DNA of 64,000 nt, taken from positions 1-64,000 of the forward strand of contig JAJSPD010000117.1 of the NCBI GenBank assembly GCA_021307315.1, read 5' to 3'. The notes under the pieces were generated by a model. That model worked only from the letters and a program-made list of their open reading frames with translations, was not told the origin of the DNA and did no database searches. The DNA is from Bisporella sp. PMI_857. Its lineage: Eukaryota > Ascomycota > Leotiomycetes > Helotiales > Helotiaceae. A program made the position numbers and the translations under genes. Positions 53,172 through 63,594 of this stretch are shown here, one piece after another (position 1 is the first letter of the stretch; the number at the start of each line of letters is the position of its first letter).

Positions 53172-53378
53172 TGTTGAACAGGTTAGGTCTAAGGACCATA
53201 CCTAGTCTATTGTAGGCACCAGTATAGGCACCAGTAGGCAACAGTAGGCATCAGTGAGTATCACACCTCTATAAGTAGAGGGATTCTCTCCTGCAGTTGT
53301 TCTACAACCTTCAGCAATTGACACTTGTTTACCCCATACTCTCTGAAGGCTCCGTGACTCTCTCTTTCTATTTGAACA
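53172..53378 (+). mobile_element. solo LTR, family TGTTGAACAGG, copy 1
   Basis: 207 bp flanked by the direct duplication GGCTT (53167-53171 and 53379-53383). Shares with the copy at 56278-56543 the left part (TTAGGTCTAAGGACCATACC) and the right part from GAGTATCACACCTCTATAAG to the end. The middle differs: here it is a run of GGCACCAGTA-like units. The CTATAAGTAG motif is a plausible TATA box. Confidence 0.9.
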
Positions 53379-54639
53379 GGCTTGGCCTTCGATACTCTTG
53401 CCCGTTGGGCAACAATCTTTCGCGCGGCAGGCATCCTAGGATTCTGATCGCCACGGTGGCTGATATTGTCGCTTGTCAGATCCATGGCCTCAATGCTCTC
53501 TCCACGGAAGGCATCAGCACCCTTAGACGAGTGCGAATGTTGTTGAAAGTGATGCCGCGGAGACTTTGGAAACGTTTCATTTAGCTCCCCCTCGGACATG
53601 TCAATGTCCGAATCGGCATCAGTAGCAGCCGCAGCATGCTTTGCTAGATGAGCAGAAGAGTCAGCTCGCTTTGTGGAGTTTGGAGGTGTGCGGGCTTCCA
53701 TCCGTGGATGATCTTTGAACCGGCGAGGACGAGGAGGCGTGGATTTTAACTTTTGAGGCGTTTTCGACTCTCGTGCAGTATCGCTAAAGGAGTGCTGAAA
53801 AACTGTCTTAAACTTTATAAACTATTTATTTAGTAAAAGGAACCAAACGGAAATAGGTATAAGGCACGGACCTTGTTCCGGATCCGGATCGCCTTGCAGG
53901 GATGTGTAGTCAAATCCTAGGAAGATCAGAGAGCCCCTCTCAATCTTTTTGATATACCCTTTCAAACTGCTTTTTGTTCTTATCTATCACGAAATCCAAG
54001 ACTCGGTTATTTGTCTTCCTCTAATCTGGCCGGTACTGCGAGAGAGCTCCACGGAACGACACACAGTCATCCTCATCCTTCATCGGCTCCCAACCACTTA
54101 CGGCCTCGACTGGAGCATGCATGCGTATGTATTGGGTCGGTAGCTGATGGCCTTGTAAGGAAAGGCGGATAGTATCACTGGCAAGGAACTGTTGCAACGT
54201 GTTATCAAGGAGCAGAATAGCAAAGAATAAGAATATTAAACTCACATAAGGCTCCGTATAATAGTCCGTTCGATCCGGGAGATCAGCCGTCCGGTATACT
54301 AGGAAGCATTTGTTGTTCTGAAGATCATCCCCCCAGAAATGGATATCGAAACTTCGAGCCTCCGCGTTGCTAGTACGCTGCCCCTCCGCAATTCGCACAG
54401 TCGCAATAGATAGACCAGAACCCTTTCTCTGCACATAACTAACTTCACAAACATAAGAAAACCAGCAAGGCATTGTGAAAGAAGTGAGATGTACCGAAAT
54501 TGGTAGAATGTTTGTCAAATATAGGTGTAGACGAAGATAGTCGATGATGAGATTGAACGTGTTCAGTAGAATACCTTGTTAAATACTGGCGAAGAAGGAG
54601 AAAGTCGATGATGAGATTGGACGCGTTGAACATAGGCTA

Positions 54640-54899
54640 TGGCTATAGTATGTAATATTGTCATAAAATGAAAGAATGATAGAACTGCTGATGAGGTTTA
54701 CGCTGCAGAAGGGGATTCAAGAGTTTACCTCGGTACTCTTCCAGGCCATCAGAGCCGTAGGAATCCGTTAGGAGAGTATAATGCTCGGAAGGCGTGGAAA
54801 TCCAAACACAATCTCATAAACCGCTGGGTCTCCGTGACCTTCAAACCCATAACCAGCCGCATCCTCTAGCCAATAATCCCATTATCACCTGAACCTGTA
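54640..54899. other. spacer before the MITE
   Basis: Nothing recognised. Confidence 0.35.
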
Positions 54900-54901
54900 T
54901 A

Positions 54902-55452
54902 CAGTCGAAACTCTTTATATGGGAACGCTTGGTTCCAAATCCTGATTCCCATATATAGAGGTTTCCCATGTAAAGAGGTATTATGTAAGCAAGATTATAT
55001 TGCATTCTAGAAGCATTTTCTAATGGTATATACACCAAAATCGTTTGCGGCCTTGCAATTCAGAGTCCCATAGATATCGAAGGCTATATTTCTCTTTATT
55101 TGTAGGATTACGACGCTTTCGTCTTCTAAGCTGTGCCTCGGTTAGTACACTTAGGATAATTGGTTTTCTATCTCGTCGATAAAGCATAATAAAGCTGAAA
55201 AAGGGTCAAAATAAAGATATTTTGGTTCAGTTAAGGGGTGTTGACAGTCATATAAGAACTAATTTAGGAACAGGAACTTAGGCCCCACTACATTCTTATA
55301 TGAGAATGCACCAAAAAAGTTTGTATTTTATTCCCATATGCATTTAAAGAGGTTTTCCCATTTACCCACTATAAAATCGACTGTTCCAGGCCTTCATTCC
55401 CATATCTAGAGGTTTTTCATATAAGGAGTTTTCATATAAACAGTTTCGACTG
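54902..55452. mobile_element. 551-bp MITE/pogo-type element, ends CAGTCGAAACT
   Basis: Left end CAGTCGAAACTCTTTATATG; right end, read backwards, CAGTCGAAACTGTTTATATG. TA flanks at 54900-54901 and 55453-55454. Subterminal repeats of CCCATAT..AGAGGTTT occur near both ends. No open frame of note, so non-autonomous. The end sequence is related to the solitary terminus at 1501. Confidence 0.9.
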
Positions 55453-55565
55453 TACTTAAGAATAATATCGAGCCGATATAGACCGAAGCGATAGGATGAG
55501 ACTTGTAGTGTAGTGAGACTAAGGAAGATTGAAGGGCTTGTGCTCGTGAGGCTGAAGCAAGGAGC

Positions 55566-55852
55566 TGTAACAGATAGAGGGCAGTAGGAGGGATTGCAAT
55601 ATAACAGATAAAAATACGTGACTAGCGATGTAGTCGCAATAGTGATGAATTGATATTAGAAGTATGCTTGTAAGTCTAACATAAAAAGAAAAAGAGACTC
55701 AAGCTTGCTTTCCTCAAAAAGCTCTAGCTGTTCCTTATATCTTTTAACTGTGCTGTAGCTGTGAGCCTGTGGCTGGCCGTTAGGCTGTCACGATGGCCGT
55801 TGTTAACCGACCCTGGCTGTTACACCATCCCTAACCGACTCTGGCTGTTACA
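55566..55852 (+). mobile_element. solo LTR, family TGTAACAG..CTGTTACA, copy C
   Basis: 287 bp with the direct duplication GGAGC (55561-55565 and 55853-55857). It is shorter than copies A and B because the middle lacks the CCCCCGAGCTC region. It ends in two successive CTGGCTGTTACA units, so the terminal motif itself is duplicated. Confidence 0.9.
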
Positions 55853-56277
55853 GGAGCCCCCCTTTCATACAGAGAAAAGACGTAACACGGGGTCAATCCA
55901 GTGGAAGGAAAAGAGGAAAAGGAAAGGAAAGGCAGGGTCAGAAGTTAGTGGGCTGAAAATAAAAAGAAAAGAAAAGGCATCGAGAGTTTGCGGGCAGAAA
56001 AAAAAGAAAGAAAGGCGGGGTCATGGACTCAGGTATTATACCCTTCTGCCAGGCTAGTAGAGCCGTGGGAACGCGTAATACCGGTAATAGCCGTATATAT
56101 CGTAAAGCCAACAAAAAGTAAATGATATAATGAACGGTAGCCCGGGACCTGTTGGCCGATACCAAATGAAGCAACTTGAGAGTAAGCAATAGAATGACCT
56201 AATCATATCGTGTGACCAATTAGATACGGCACAGGAGAAACCATGACAGTTAAAAGAAAGCCGCAGAGTGGGGATGT
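55853..56277. other. purine-rich spacer
   Basis: Plus strand 55895-56025 is strongly A/G-rich (AAGAGGAAAAGGAAAGG-type). No gene recognised. Confidence 0.45.
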
Positions 56278-56543
56278 TGTTGAACAGGCTAGGTCTAAGG
56301 ATCATACCTAGCCTATTGGGGATGTTGTACGTATGCCTGCGCAAGATGCATACGTACTTTTGCCTTTGATGATGAATCTACTGACGTATACGTTGCGTAT
56401 GTGATACTCACATACGTGAGTATCACACCTCTATAAGTAGCAGAGGGATTCTCTCCTGTAGTTTAGGTTCTACAACCTTCAGCAATTGACTTGTTTACCC
56501 CATACTCTCTGAAGGCCCGTGACTCTATTCTTCTATTTCTACA
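56278..56543 (+). mobile_element. solo LTR, family TGTTGAACAGG, copy 2
   Basis: 266 bp flanked by the direct duplication GATGT (56273-56277 and 56544-56548). Left and right parts match copy 1 at 53172-53378. The middle is replaced by several palindromes built on ACGTATG/CATACGT, and the copy is 59 bp longer. Confidence 0.9.
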
Positions 56544-56548
56544 GATGT

Positions 56549-56866
56549 GAAACATCGTATTATTCACGTGAGGGAGTTGCCTATGCTCTATGTCGGTCTT
56601 GATTCTCAGGGTCTTGGGCTTTCCCAGAGTCTTACCTGGATTGTAGATTAGGTTATCACTCCAACTAGCACGTGATTTCTATGGGGATGATAAGAAGAAC
56701 ATGAACAACAATTAGCCCATCAATATGGAAGTAAATCCCTTCGGGTTGATACTGTACCGATGAAGTCACAAAATGCTATTGTAAATCTGGTCTTACCTCA
56801 TAATCTTGATGGTTGGTCATAGATATAAGTATGAGTATGAGTATAATGAGTATGGTATGCATATGC
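56549..56866. other. spacer with (GAGTAT)n-like run
   Basis: No gene. A short degenerate microsatellite AGTATGAGTATGAGTATAAT lies at 56829-56850. Confidence 0.45.
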
Positions 56867-56904
56867 ATGCCCTGAAACGAAGTGAATGCCCTGAAACGAA
56901 GTGA
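56867..56904. repeat. 19-bp tandem duplication carrying a Helitron tail motif
   Basis: ATGCCCTGAAACGAAGTGA is present twice in exact tandem (56867-56885 and 56886-56904), 10 bp before the Helitron 3 start. Read on the other strand it contains CGTTTCAGGGCAT, the motif that starts the Helitron 3'-terminal block at 27740, 29719 and 63558. Confidence 0.85.
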
Positions 56905-57375
56905 AAGGGTTTACTACCCCGCCGGCAGGAGGGGCAGGGGTGTTCTCGCTGGAGGAATTGCCGGCTGTACATACAAATGCCATGCCAAGCCCTCTTCCGA
57001 TTCGTGAACCTTATCGCCGTAAGAGGCAATCCCCGTCCATAGAGGCTAGCCTTTGACCCTGATCCAGTTTAGTAAAGGTACTACCGACCCCACTCGCTCT
57101 CGCCTACCACCCGCTCGCCTACTGTTCCTTGTCCGCCTGGGGGAGGGGTTCCTTGTAAATCTCTATCAGAAGAAAAAAACAAAGAAAAAGGAAAATGTTA
57201 ACCGCTGTGCTGTGTTTCAAGTGATAACCCCTCGAAATCCCCATCTTTGTCTCTATGAGCTACGAATTATGCCTGCTGCCCGCATTGCTCTTCCTCGCCA
57301 TCCGCTGTACTTGACTCTCTTCGCTTTTATCCGTCCCATGCCGCTGACAGGCTTGCTGTTCTACGCATATCCCTC

Positions 57376-59298
57376 ATGCCTGCCCCGCCAGATTTCCATC
57401 TGCCATCCATTCCGCGCTCGGCTCCAGGGAGAGGGAGGCCTGCGGCCCAGATATCTACCCTGAGGCCATGGGGTATGTCCTTTGATCCGCTCAGGAACTC
57501 CATATTGGACGACATCCACCGCCGGCGCCCGCCAGGGTCAGACGCTGTCTTCGATCCATTCCTAAATTCCTTCCTGTCCTCGAGCTCTACAACGGCCTTT
57601 GAACCGTTCAGGAACTCCATGCCGAGGCTGCCACCACGGTCCGCCTCGTCCACATCTGCGCCTACCTTTGAATCGTTGTTCAACTACATACCGCCTCCAC
57701 CACCGCAAATGCGCCCCTCGGACCCGCCACCCGCCAGAGTGTCCTTTCTCCCAGCTACCCATGCAAGACAAGGGCCGCCAATACACCAAGCCGCGAGATC
57801 GGTCCCGCACATTTCCCCTTCCTCTTCGCCGTCGCCCCTTCCGCCCGGGGCTTGTTCTTTCAGGAACAAGAGACGGAGAACGTCTGGATATGCTACGGCG
57901 CCAGAGGCCGTGAAGCTGGCTGTGGGTTTGCTGGAGGAGGAATTCAAGCTTCGAGGGGCCGCCTCCGAAGCCTTCCCGCCGGAGATCACCTCGTCGCATA
58001 TTCGAACTTCGATCGGCAAATATGAGGGTGAGATGTCGGCTGCGTCCATGAGGTCGGTGTGTTGTTGTTGTGGCAGGCTGATTGCCGCTGGGGATATCTA
58101 TGAGATCGATGAGGAGGCGCATGCCATCCTGCCACCACAACGCAGCCTCGATCATTGTGGCCATCAAGAAAACTCTTGGGATTTTTGCACGGCCTGCCAC
58201 ACGGCCGTGCGTCGTGGCAAGATTCCTAAGTTCTCCGCCTTGAACCTCGTCAATGTGACGATGTGCCAGCACTATCCGACTGTGCTAGAAGATCTAACGG
58301 CGGTTGAGGAGTGTCTCATTGCAAAATGTCATCCTGTTGGCACCATCCTTAAGTTGCGACCTGGGCGCCGTTCCTCTCCCGTTAGTTATAACGCATTGCG
58401 GGGCCACATGATCGTCATTCCACAAGACCCGGGTCCGCTGCTGCAGATCCTCCCTAGTCACGAGCTGAGGCTGGACAATCTGATCAAGGTTTTCTGGCTG
58501 GGCCAACGAGCTCCCTTAGATGCAGATCTAAGACCGTTTTTACAGGTCCGGAAGGACAAGGTGCTGGCGGCCCTGCAATATCTGGTTCGGCACAACCATC
58601 TGTATCGCGACCTCACTATCAACCATGACCTGATGAACGGCTGGGATGCCGATTTTATCCCGCCCGAGATCCGGGACAATATCATCTGTCTTGGGGATTC
58701 GGACCATCACGAACGTGAGGGCTATACGGCCAGCCTACAGACCGGCAACTATGAGAATGATCTCCATGCCGCACAAGACGGCGTTTTCGATTCGGATGAC
58801 CATGAAGCCTACATAACAGGCTCCGTCTACACGGATATCAACGGAGAACGCCAGGATCCCAACGCGCGGTTACTAGATACCCTGCGAGGGATCATATCTG
58901 AGAACCGGTACGAGCGCGATAAGAGTTCACAAGCCATAGATGAGGCTGCAGATGAGTTCGGACAGAGGCGGGGAATCATACCGACGATTTCTTACGCCAT
59001 ACGCGGGCAATCCGCTTTGATGAACAATTGGGAAGACCCTCACTACTTTACCGCCGCTTTCCCAACCCTGTTTCCGGAGGGGATTGGTGGCCACCAAGAC
59101 CAGAGGGCTGTCCCGGTATCCCTCACGGCTTTCGCGGAGTGGGCACTAAGTCACCACAGCAGAAGGCAGGTAGTCCCCATCGATTGTCCTGAAGACCTAA
59201 TGACTTTCGCAGGTTCGCACGCCATAAGACCTTTATGTACCTTCTTTATGACGTATTACAGCTCCGGAGCTCCTCCCTTGGGAATACACTACTTGTGA
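57376..59298 (+). CDS. Helitron 3 N-terminal ORF
   Basis: 640 codons from ATG 57376. Residues 1-110 contain four copies of an F-D/E-P-x-x-N-S motif (FDPLRNSI, FDPFLNSF, FEPFRNSM, FESLFNYI) spaced 20-30 residues apart in a proline-rich region. The conserved domain follows: TAPEAVKLAVGLLEEE, a cysteine cluster SVCCCCGRLIAAGDIYEID, a C-x2-C region WDFCTACHTAVRRGKIPKFS, VTMCQHYP, then GTILKLRPG..VIPQDPGPLL and EVRDNIICLG-like DNIICLGDSDHHE. The end of the frame (after HHSRR) overlaps the Rep ORF by 64 bp. Other fungal elements read straight from HHSRR into RFARHKTFMYLLYDVLQL of the next frame. A GC..AG intron (AG/GCAGGT..TTTCGCAG/G, about 59168-59213) would achieve that fusion, which would make this the 5' exon of a single RepHel. 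Confidence 0.8.
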   Translation: MPAPPDFHLPSIPRSAPGRGRPAAQISTLRPWGMSFDPLRNSILDDIHRRRPPGSDAVFDPFLNSFLSSSSTTAFEPFRNSMPRLPPRSASSTSAPTFESLFNYIPPPPPQMRPSDPPPARVSFLPATHARQGPPIHQAARSVPHISPSSSPSPLPPGACSFRNKRRRTSGYATAPEAVKLAVGLLEEEFKLRGAASEAFPPEITSSHIRTSIGKYEGEMSAASMRSVCCCCGRLIAAGDIYEIDEEAHAILPPQRSLDHCGHQENSWDFCTACHTAVRRGKIPKFSALNLVNVTMCQHYPTVLEDLTAVEECLIAKCHPVGTILKLRPGRRSSPVSYNALRGHMIVIPQDPGPLLQILPSHELRLDNLIKVFWLGQRAPLDADLRPFLQVRKDKVLAALQYLVRHNHLYRDLTINHDLMNGWDADFIPPEIRDNIICLGDSDHHEREGYTASLQTGNYENDLHAAQDGVFDSDDHEAYITGSVYTDINGERQDPNARLLDTLRGIISENRYERDKSSQAIDEAADEFGQRRGIIPTISYAIRGQSALMNNWEDPHYFTAAFPTLFPEGIGGHQDQRAVPVSLTAFAEWALSHHSRRQVVPIDCPEDLMTFAGSHAIRPLCTFFMTYYSSGAPPLGIHYL

Positions 59299-62200
59299 AA
59301 CGTCGACACTGGAGGTCCGCCGAGAACGATATAGCATCGTTGACGGTTGGCCAGCTCGAGGATGCTGCGAAGACCATTGCTGCCGGAGGGATCGTTGAGA
59401 ACCCTGTGATTCAGCGGCTACAGCGAACCATCCTCACAATTGGCATGCAAGTGCCACAATCTTTCTCTCAGAAGCTGAAGATGCGCTCCAATATCAAGGG
59501 CTTGATCGCACGACGTGGCATGCCGGCGTTTTGGGTGACCATCAATCCCTCCGACTTGAGCAACCCCCTTGTATTACTGTTGGCTGGCATTGAGTATTGT
59601 GGAGACGCCTTCTCGACTGCTACTGCAGCAATCCGCCATGCGGCCGCGACCTCTGGCCCCGTCGCCGTCGCCCAGTTCTTCCACCAGACCTGTAAAGGGA
59701 TCTTCGATGGCCTTCTCGGCACTAACACAGGCCGTATTGGAATCCTGGGACAGGTCGAGGATCATTTTGCGGTGGTGGAGACGAATGGCCGTGGCATGCT
59801 CCATCTTCACGCGCTGGTTTGGCTCACTGGCAACGTGGCATTCAGCACTCTGCGGGATCGCCTTCTCCAAGACAAGCCTTTCGCCTCTAGGATGATACAT
59901 TATCTGGAAACGGTCATCGTGCAAAGCATAGACGTGGGTGTGGATGGCTGTCCCACCATGGAGCCGGAAGCCATGCCACCCTCCTCCAAAACTCCCGAGA
60001 CTGATGATGAATTTTATGCCAGGCTGTTCGCCGACAGCAACGCTGTCGCCTGCAAGAAGCAGGTCCATTCATCCAACCACAACGCCACCTGCTTCAAGTA
60101 CAGTCAGAGGGGTCCAGGCAGCGAGGATTGCAGATTTGGCATGCCGCGCGACCTCCTCCCAACCTCCGAGGTCGATGAACTGGGTGTAATCCACCTGGCT
60201 CGGAACCACGGGTGGGTCAACCCGTGGAATCCGGTCATTGCTAGTTGCATCCGCTCAAATCACGATATATCTTGGATCCCGACGGTGGCAAAGGCTTTGT
60301 GCCTTATCTACTACACCACGAACTACGCAACGAAAGATGATATCTCCCCGTATCAAATGCTGGTTAAGGCTGCGCTATTGAAGCAGTCAATTGAGAAAGC
60401 AAAGGCCACTTTGACACCCGACGCTACCGATATGCGGATTCGGAAGAAAGATATGGACCAATTTGCCCTACGATGCTTCAACACACTCTCGCACGATCGA
60501 GAGATTAGCGGTGTGCAGATAGCGAGCTCCTTGCTTCAGCTCCCGACCTACTATACAGTAAATGATAATTTTGTCCAAGTTAATCTGTGGTGGCTTAGGA
60601 AATATGTGCGGGCAGCTATGGACTTGGTTGAATCACAAGCCGACGACGACTCTACCGACCTGATGGGTGAGGAACAGTGTGCTTATCAGCCCGGGGCCAA
60701 GGCTCCTGTGAGCCGCTTCGACAACTACAAATGGCGTGGTCCACACCTAGCCGATCTCTCATTTTTCGAGTACTGCATGCTGGTGCAGACCAAGAACGTA
60801 CATGACGCCATATCGGCAGATTTGGAATTTGACCCCAAGCACCCAAAATACGGTATACACGTGCAGCGCCTAGCCCGCAAGAAGTCCCAGGTGGTTACCG
60901 TTACCTTCAACGGCCAGCTTTCTCAATTCCAGGCGGAGGAGGAGGCCGTTCCAGGCGGTCATCCAGTCACGGCTGCGATACAAAATGACCTCGCTGAAGT
61001 GCTACTAGGCCTTTTCTTACCATGGAACCGTTTACCAGACCTCTTTCGACATCATGCTGTATATTACGAAGTAAAACGTGACGCCTGTGCCAGGATTTGG
61101 GCCGCAGTGGAGCCAACACTTTCGCCACACAACCGTAACTTCGCAAGCAACATCGAACTCCTGCGGAAGTCAAAAGAAGATAGTCGAATTGATGCTGCAC
61201 TGCGAGGATCAATGAGCCGGACTGATGACTCATTTGACCGCGATGTCGATGATGTAGTACCAGCCGATGTAGATTTAGACGCCGAAGAGCCTCTGGATAC
61301 TGTGAATGCAGGCTTCAGTACTGAGACCTTAATAGCGGCATACCATTCCATTGCGATGTCCTGGCGAAAGGAGAGTCTTATTGCTGGGCAGCGTATTCCT
61401 ACTTTATCGTCCAGAGCAGGCCAGGTACGGCCCCTACGGCCGGAAAATCTGCTCCCTCTCGATATCTTTTGTCTTAGTACCTACGCAACTTCTGGCCTTC
61501 GATTCTTTCCCTCAACTACATTGCAGCGCTGGGAGTTACGGATCAACGGTCTCATTAGATTTGATGAAACGGAAGACATAGGAGCCGAAGAACGCCTTTC
61601 GTATGAGATTGGCGATTTCAATCTCGACGTCGGAGATGGAGTTTTGCATCCTATCCTGGCTTCACCTGAGAGCGCCCCGAATGTGGCGGACCGACGATCT
61701 CAACTTGGGGACAATCCTACCGGCACGAGTCTCACATCGCTCGTCAATGAAGATGTTCCCCTCAATGAAAAACAGCGACTTGTTGTAGAAAGGGTGCTTT
61801 CGGGCGCGTTAGCTTGGGCGAGCCATGCCTATGATGCCTCCAAGAGGGATCAAAAACTCCTCTACGTTGGAGGGGAAGGCGGAGTTGGCAAGAGCCAAAT
61901 TATCAAGGCCATCGTTGCCGGCATGGACCTTATACATCGCAAAGAGGAGGTCATTCTTATGGCGCCTACAGGAGCCGCGGCGGATAACATCAGCGGGAAC
62001 ACCTATCATACAGCCCTTGGTATTAGCATCGCCAAAGCGCAGAAGACAACAGTGAGCTCTCGCGTCAGGAAGCTGTGGTCTAAGAAGACAGTCATGATCA
62101 TCGATGAGGTTAGTATGACGGATTTAAGCATGCTGAGCACCATCAACAGTCAGTGCAAGATTGCAAGGTCCCTAGACAGAAGTTCACCCGACCTCTTTGG

Positions 62201-63341
62201 TGGACTGCCTATCGTTATCCTCATGGGAGACTTTCACCAATTCTCACCCGTTAGAGGCCCAGCGCTATGGAAGGAACCAAGAACTGGGAATGACGAAGAC
62301 GCGAACGGACGGATTATCTGGCATCAGTTCACGGACGTCATCATCCTAGACCAGCAGATGAGGCAGGCAGAAGACCCTGCATTCCGGGATCTACTGAGTC
62401 GGGCGAGAGCGGCCATATTAACGGAAGATGACCTAGCGTTATTGAACAGCAAAACAACGACGTCCCTCCTTGCACCCGAATTGGAAAATGCAACCACTGT
62501 TGTTAAGCTTAATGTTCTTCGTCACCATGTTAATCGCCTTCAAATGGAACACTTTGCCCGGACCCGATCCCAGAGGATTTACATCTTCCCAGCGCTGCAC
62601 AACCGGGTCAGGACTACGGGTCCGTCCCGTCTCCTTGCAGAAGACTTGCTGCAACAAACTGACCAGGGCACCAGGATCCCTTTCCCTGGCCTTTTTCTTT
62701 ACACCCCACAGATGCCAGCTATACTCCTCACCAACATCTGCACTGCTCTAGGACAGGTCAATGGTGCGCGTGGTATTGCCTCTGGTATCGTTGTTGATCC
62801 AACCGGTATGTCTCTTGACAGTTGATGATATGGTACGCAACTAATCCTGTGCCTACTAGCGGAGTTCTTCGAGATGGACGATCTCTATATTTTGTGCACA
62901 AAACCTCCAGCGTGTGTTTTATTCCAGCGAGACAATTCAGAGCACTCTAAGTCCGACGGTCTCGATACCAAGATCATCCCTGTTTTCCCACTAGAAAGGT
63001 CTATCACAATTAAAGGACACTCCGTGCGAAGGAGGCAGGTGCCTATGTGCCCTGCATTTAGCTTGACAGACTATAAAGTGCAAGGATCGACACTTGCAAC
63101 TGCGGTTCTTGATCTCAAAGACGACCCCACGGCTAGAGGACAAGACGGCCACAAGAAATACTGCTCAACATATGTACAGCTATCACGACTCCGATCACTA
63201 GATGGACTCCATCTTCTGCAAAGAATTGACATGGAGGACCTCCGATTCCGTCCTGATGATCGACTGCTGATAGAAATGCAAAGGCTAAAGGCACTTGAGC
63301 GGGAAACAATAGCCGCGTGGGGTGTGTCGGCGATAGCCTGA
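59235..63341 (+). CDS. Helitron 3 Rep-PIF1 helicase (RepHel)
   Basis: Coding 59235-62805 and 62860-63341, joined by a 54-bp intron (GTATGT donor, CTACTAG acceptor). Rep motifs: FWVTINPSDLSNP (about residue 98), HUH motif GRGMLHLHALVWLTGN (about 187) and tyrosine motif YYTTNYATKDDISPYQML (about 359). Rep nicks and rejoins single strands for rolling-circle transposition. The helicase domain is SF1 PIF1-like: GGEGGVGKSQ Walker A (about 878), MAPTGAAADNISG, MIIDEVSM Walker B (about 954), GDFHQFSPVRG, and in the last exon AFSLTDYKVQGSTL motif VI. It ends LKALERETIAAWG..IA at 63341. All catalytic residues I can check are present. The start is probably not the ATG at 59235: the preceding frame (RFARHKTF) is also conserved, implying fusion with the N-terminal ORF. 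Confidence 0.9.
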
Positions 63342-63594
63342 TTTAACACTGTACTACCATATTCAGTGCATGTCAGTGACCTTTTACATTGAAATCGCCC
63401 ACTATCACGTCACTGATAACCATCGATTTTGTTGACCCTACCACGTGATTCGCGCCCCTTTTATTTCCAGATCCAAGCCTCATATCTCAGGCCACAACTT
63501 TCTCCCGCCAACAAAGGCAGCTTTCTACCTTCTCCTTTCGTCACCTCTGAGCCCCCCGTTTCAGGGCCTCGGCGTGCGCAGCGCGCGTTACCAG
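63342..63594 (+). mobile_element. Helitron 3 3' terminal region
   Basis: Non-coding 3' region closely matching 29496-29757 of Helitron 2. The GGCGTGCGCAGCGCGCGTTAC segment can form a GC-rich hairpin just before the terminal CCAG; Helitron 2 ends CTAG. Confidence 0.8.

Larger units (their letters stand above)
52770..54600 (-). pseudogene. host-type gene interrupted by an LTR and a MITE
   Basis: Read on the minus strand, upstream exons near 54510-54246 (VQRKGSGLSIATVRIAEGQR, FDIHFWGDDLQNNKCFLVYR) and 54188-54019 (LSLQGHQLPTQYIRMHAPVE, SGWEPMKDEDDCVSFRG) are joined by a 57-bp intron. The frame then has TAG, TGA and TGA between coding-like stretches such as NNRVLDFVIDKNKKQFERVY. The last exon starts near an ACAG/TTTTTCAG acceptor (about 53797) and runs through MEARTPPNSTKRADSSAHLA and acidic DADSDIDMSEGELNETF. 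It is interrupted by the LTR at 53172-53378, continues KPLRHPCPTSELSMEKP, is interrupted by the MITE at 52858-53092, and ends with SMVIREAEAEAEADKMILRA and a stop at 52772-52770. Both insertions fall in frame-neutral ways once one target copy is removed. Family not recognised. Confidence 0.6.
56915..63594 (+). mobile_element. Helitron copy 3, near-intact RepHel element
   Basis: 6.68 kb from TACCCCGCCGGCAGGAG to GCGCGCGTTACCAG, followed by T. Ends match Helitron 2. Contains an N-terminal ORF (57376-59298), a long Rep-helicase ORF (59235-62805 plus last exon 62860-63341) and a roughly 250-bp 3' region with GTTTCAGGGCCTCGGCGTGC. No premature stops or frameshifts were found in the catalytic domains. 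The best candidate for an autonomous element in this window and the likely source of copy 2. Confidence 0.85.

Noticed and set aside
57562..58272. Long minus-strand frame (236 codons) inside Helitron 3
   Set aside because: Antisense to the conserved N-terminal Helitron ORF; arginine/glycine-rich composition is typical of a shadow frame.
19727..63594. A Starship-type giant element carrying the genes
   Set aside because: No DUF3435/tyrosine-recombinase captain or matching large-element termini were seen; individual element ends explain the structure.
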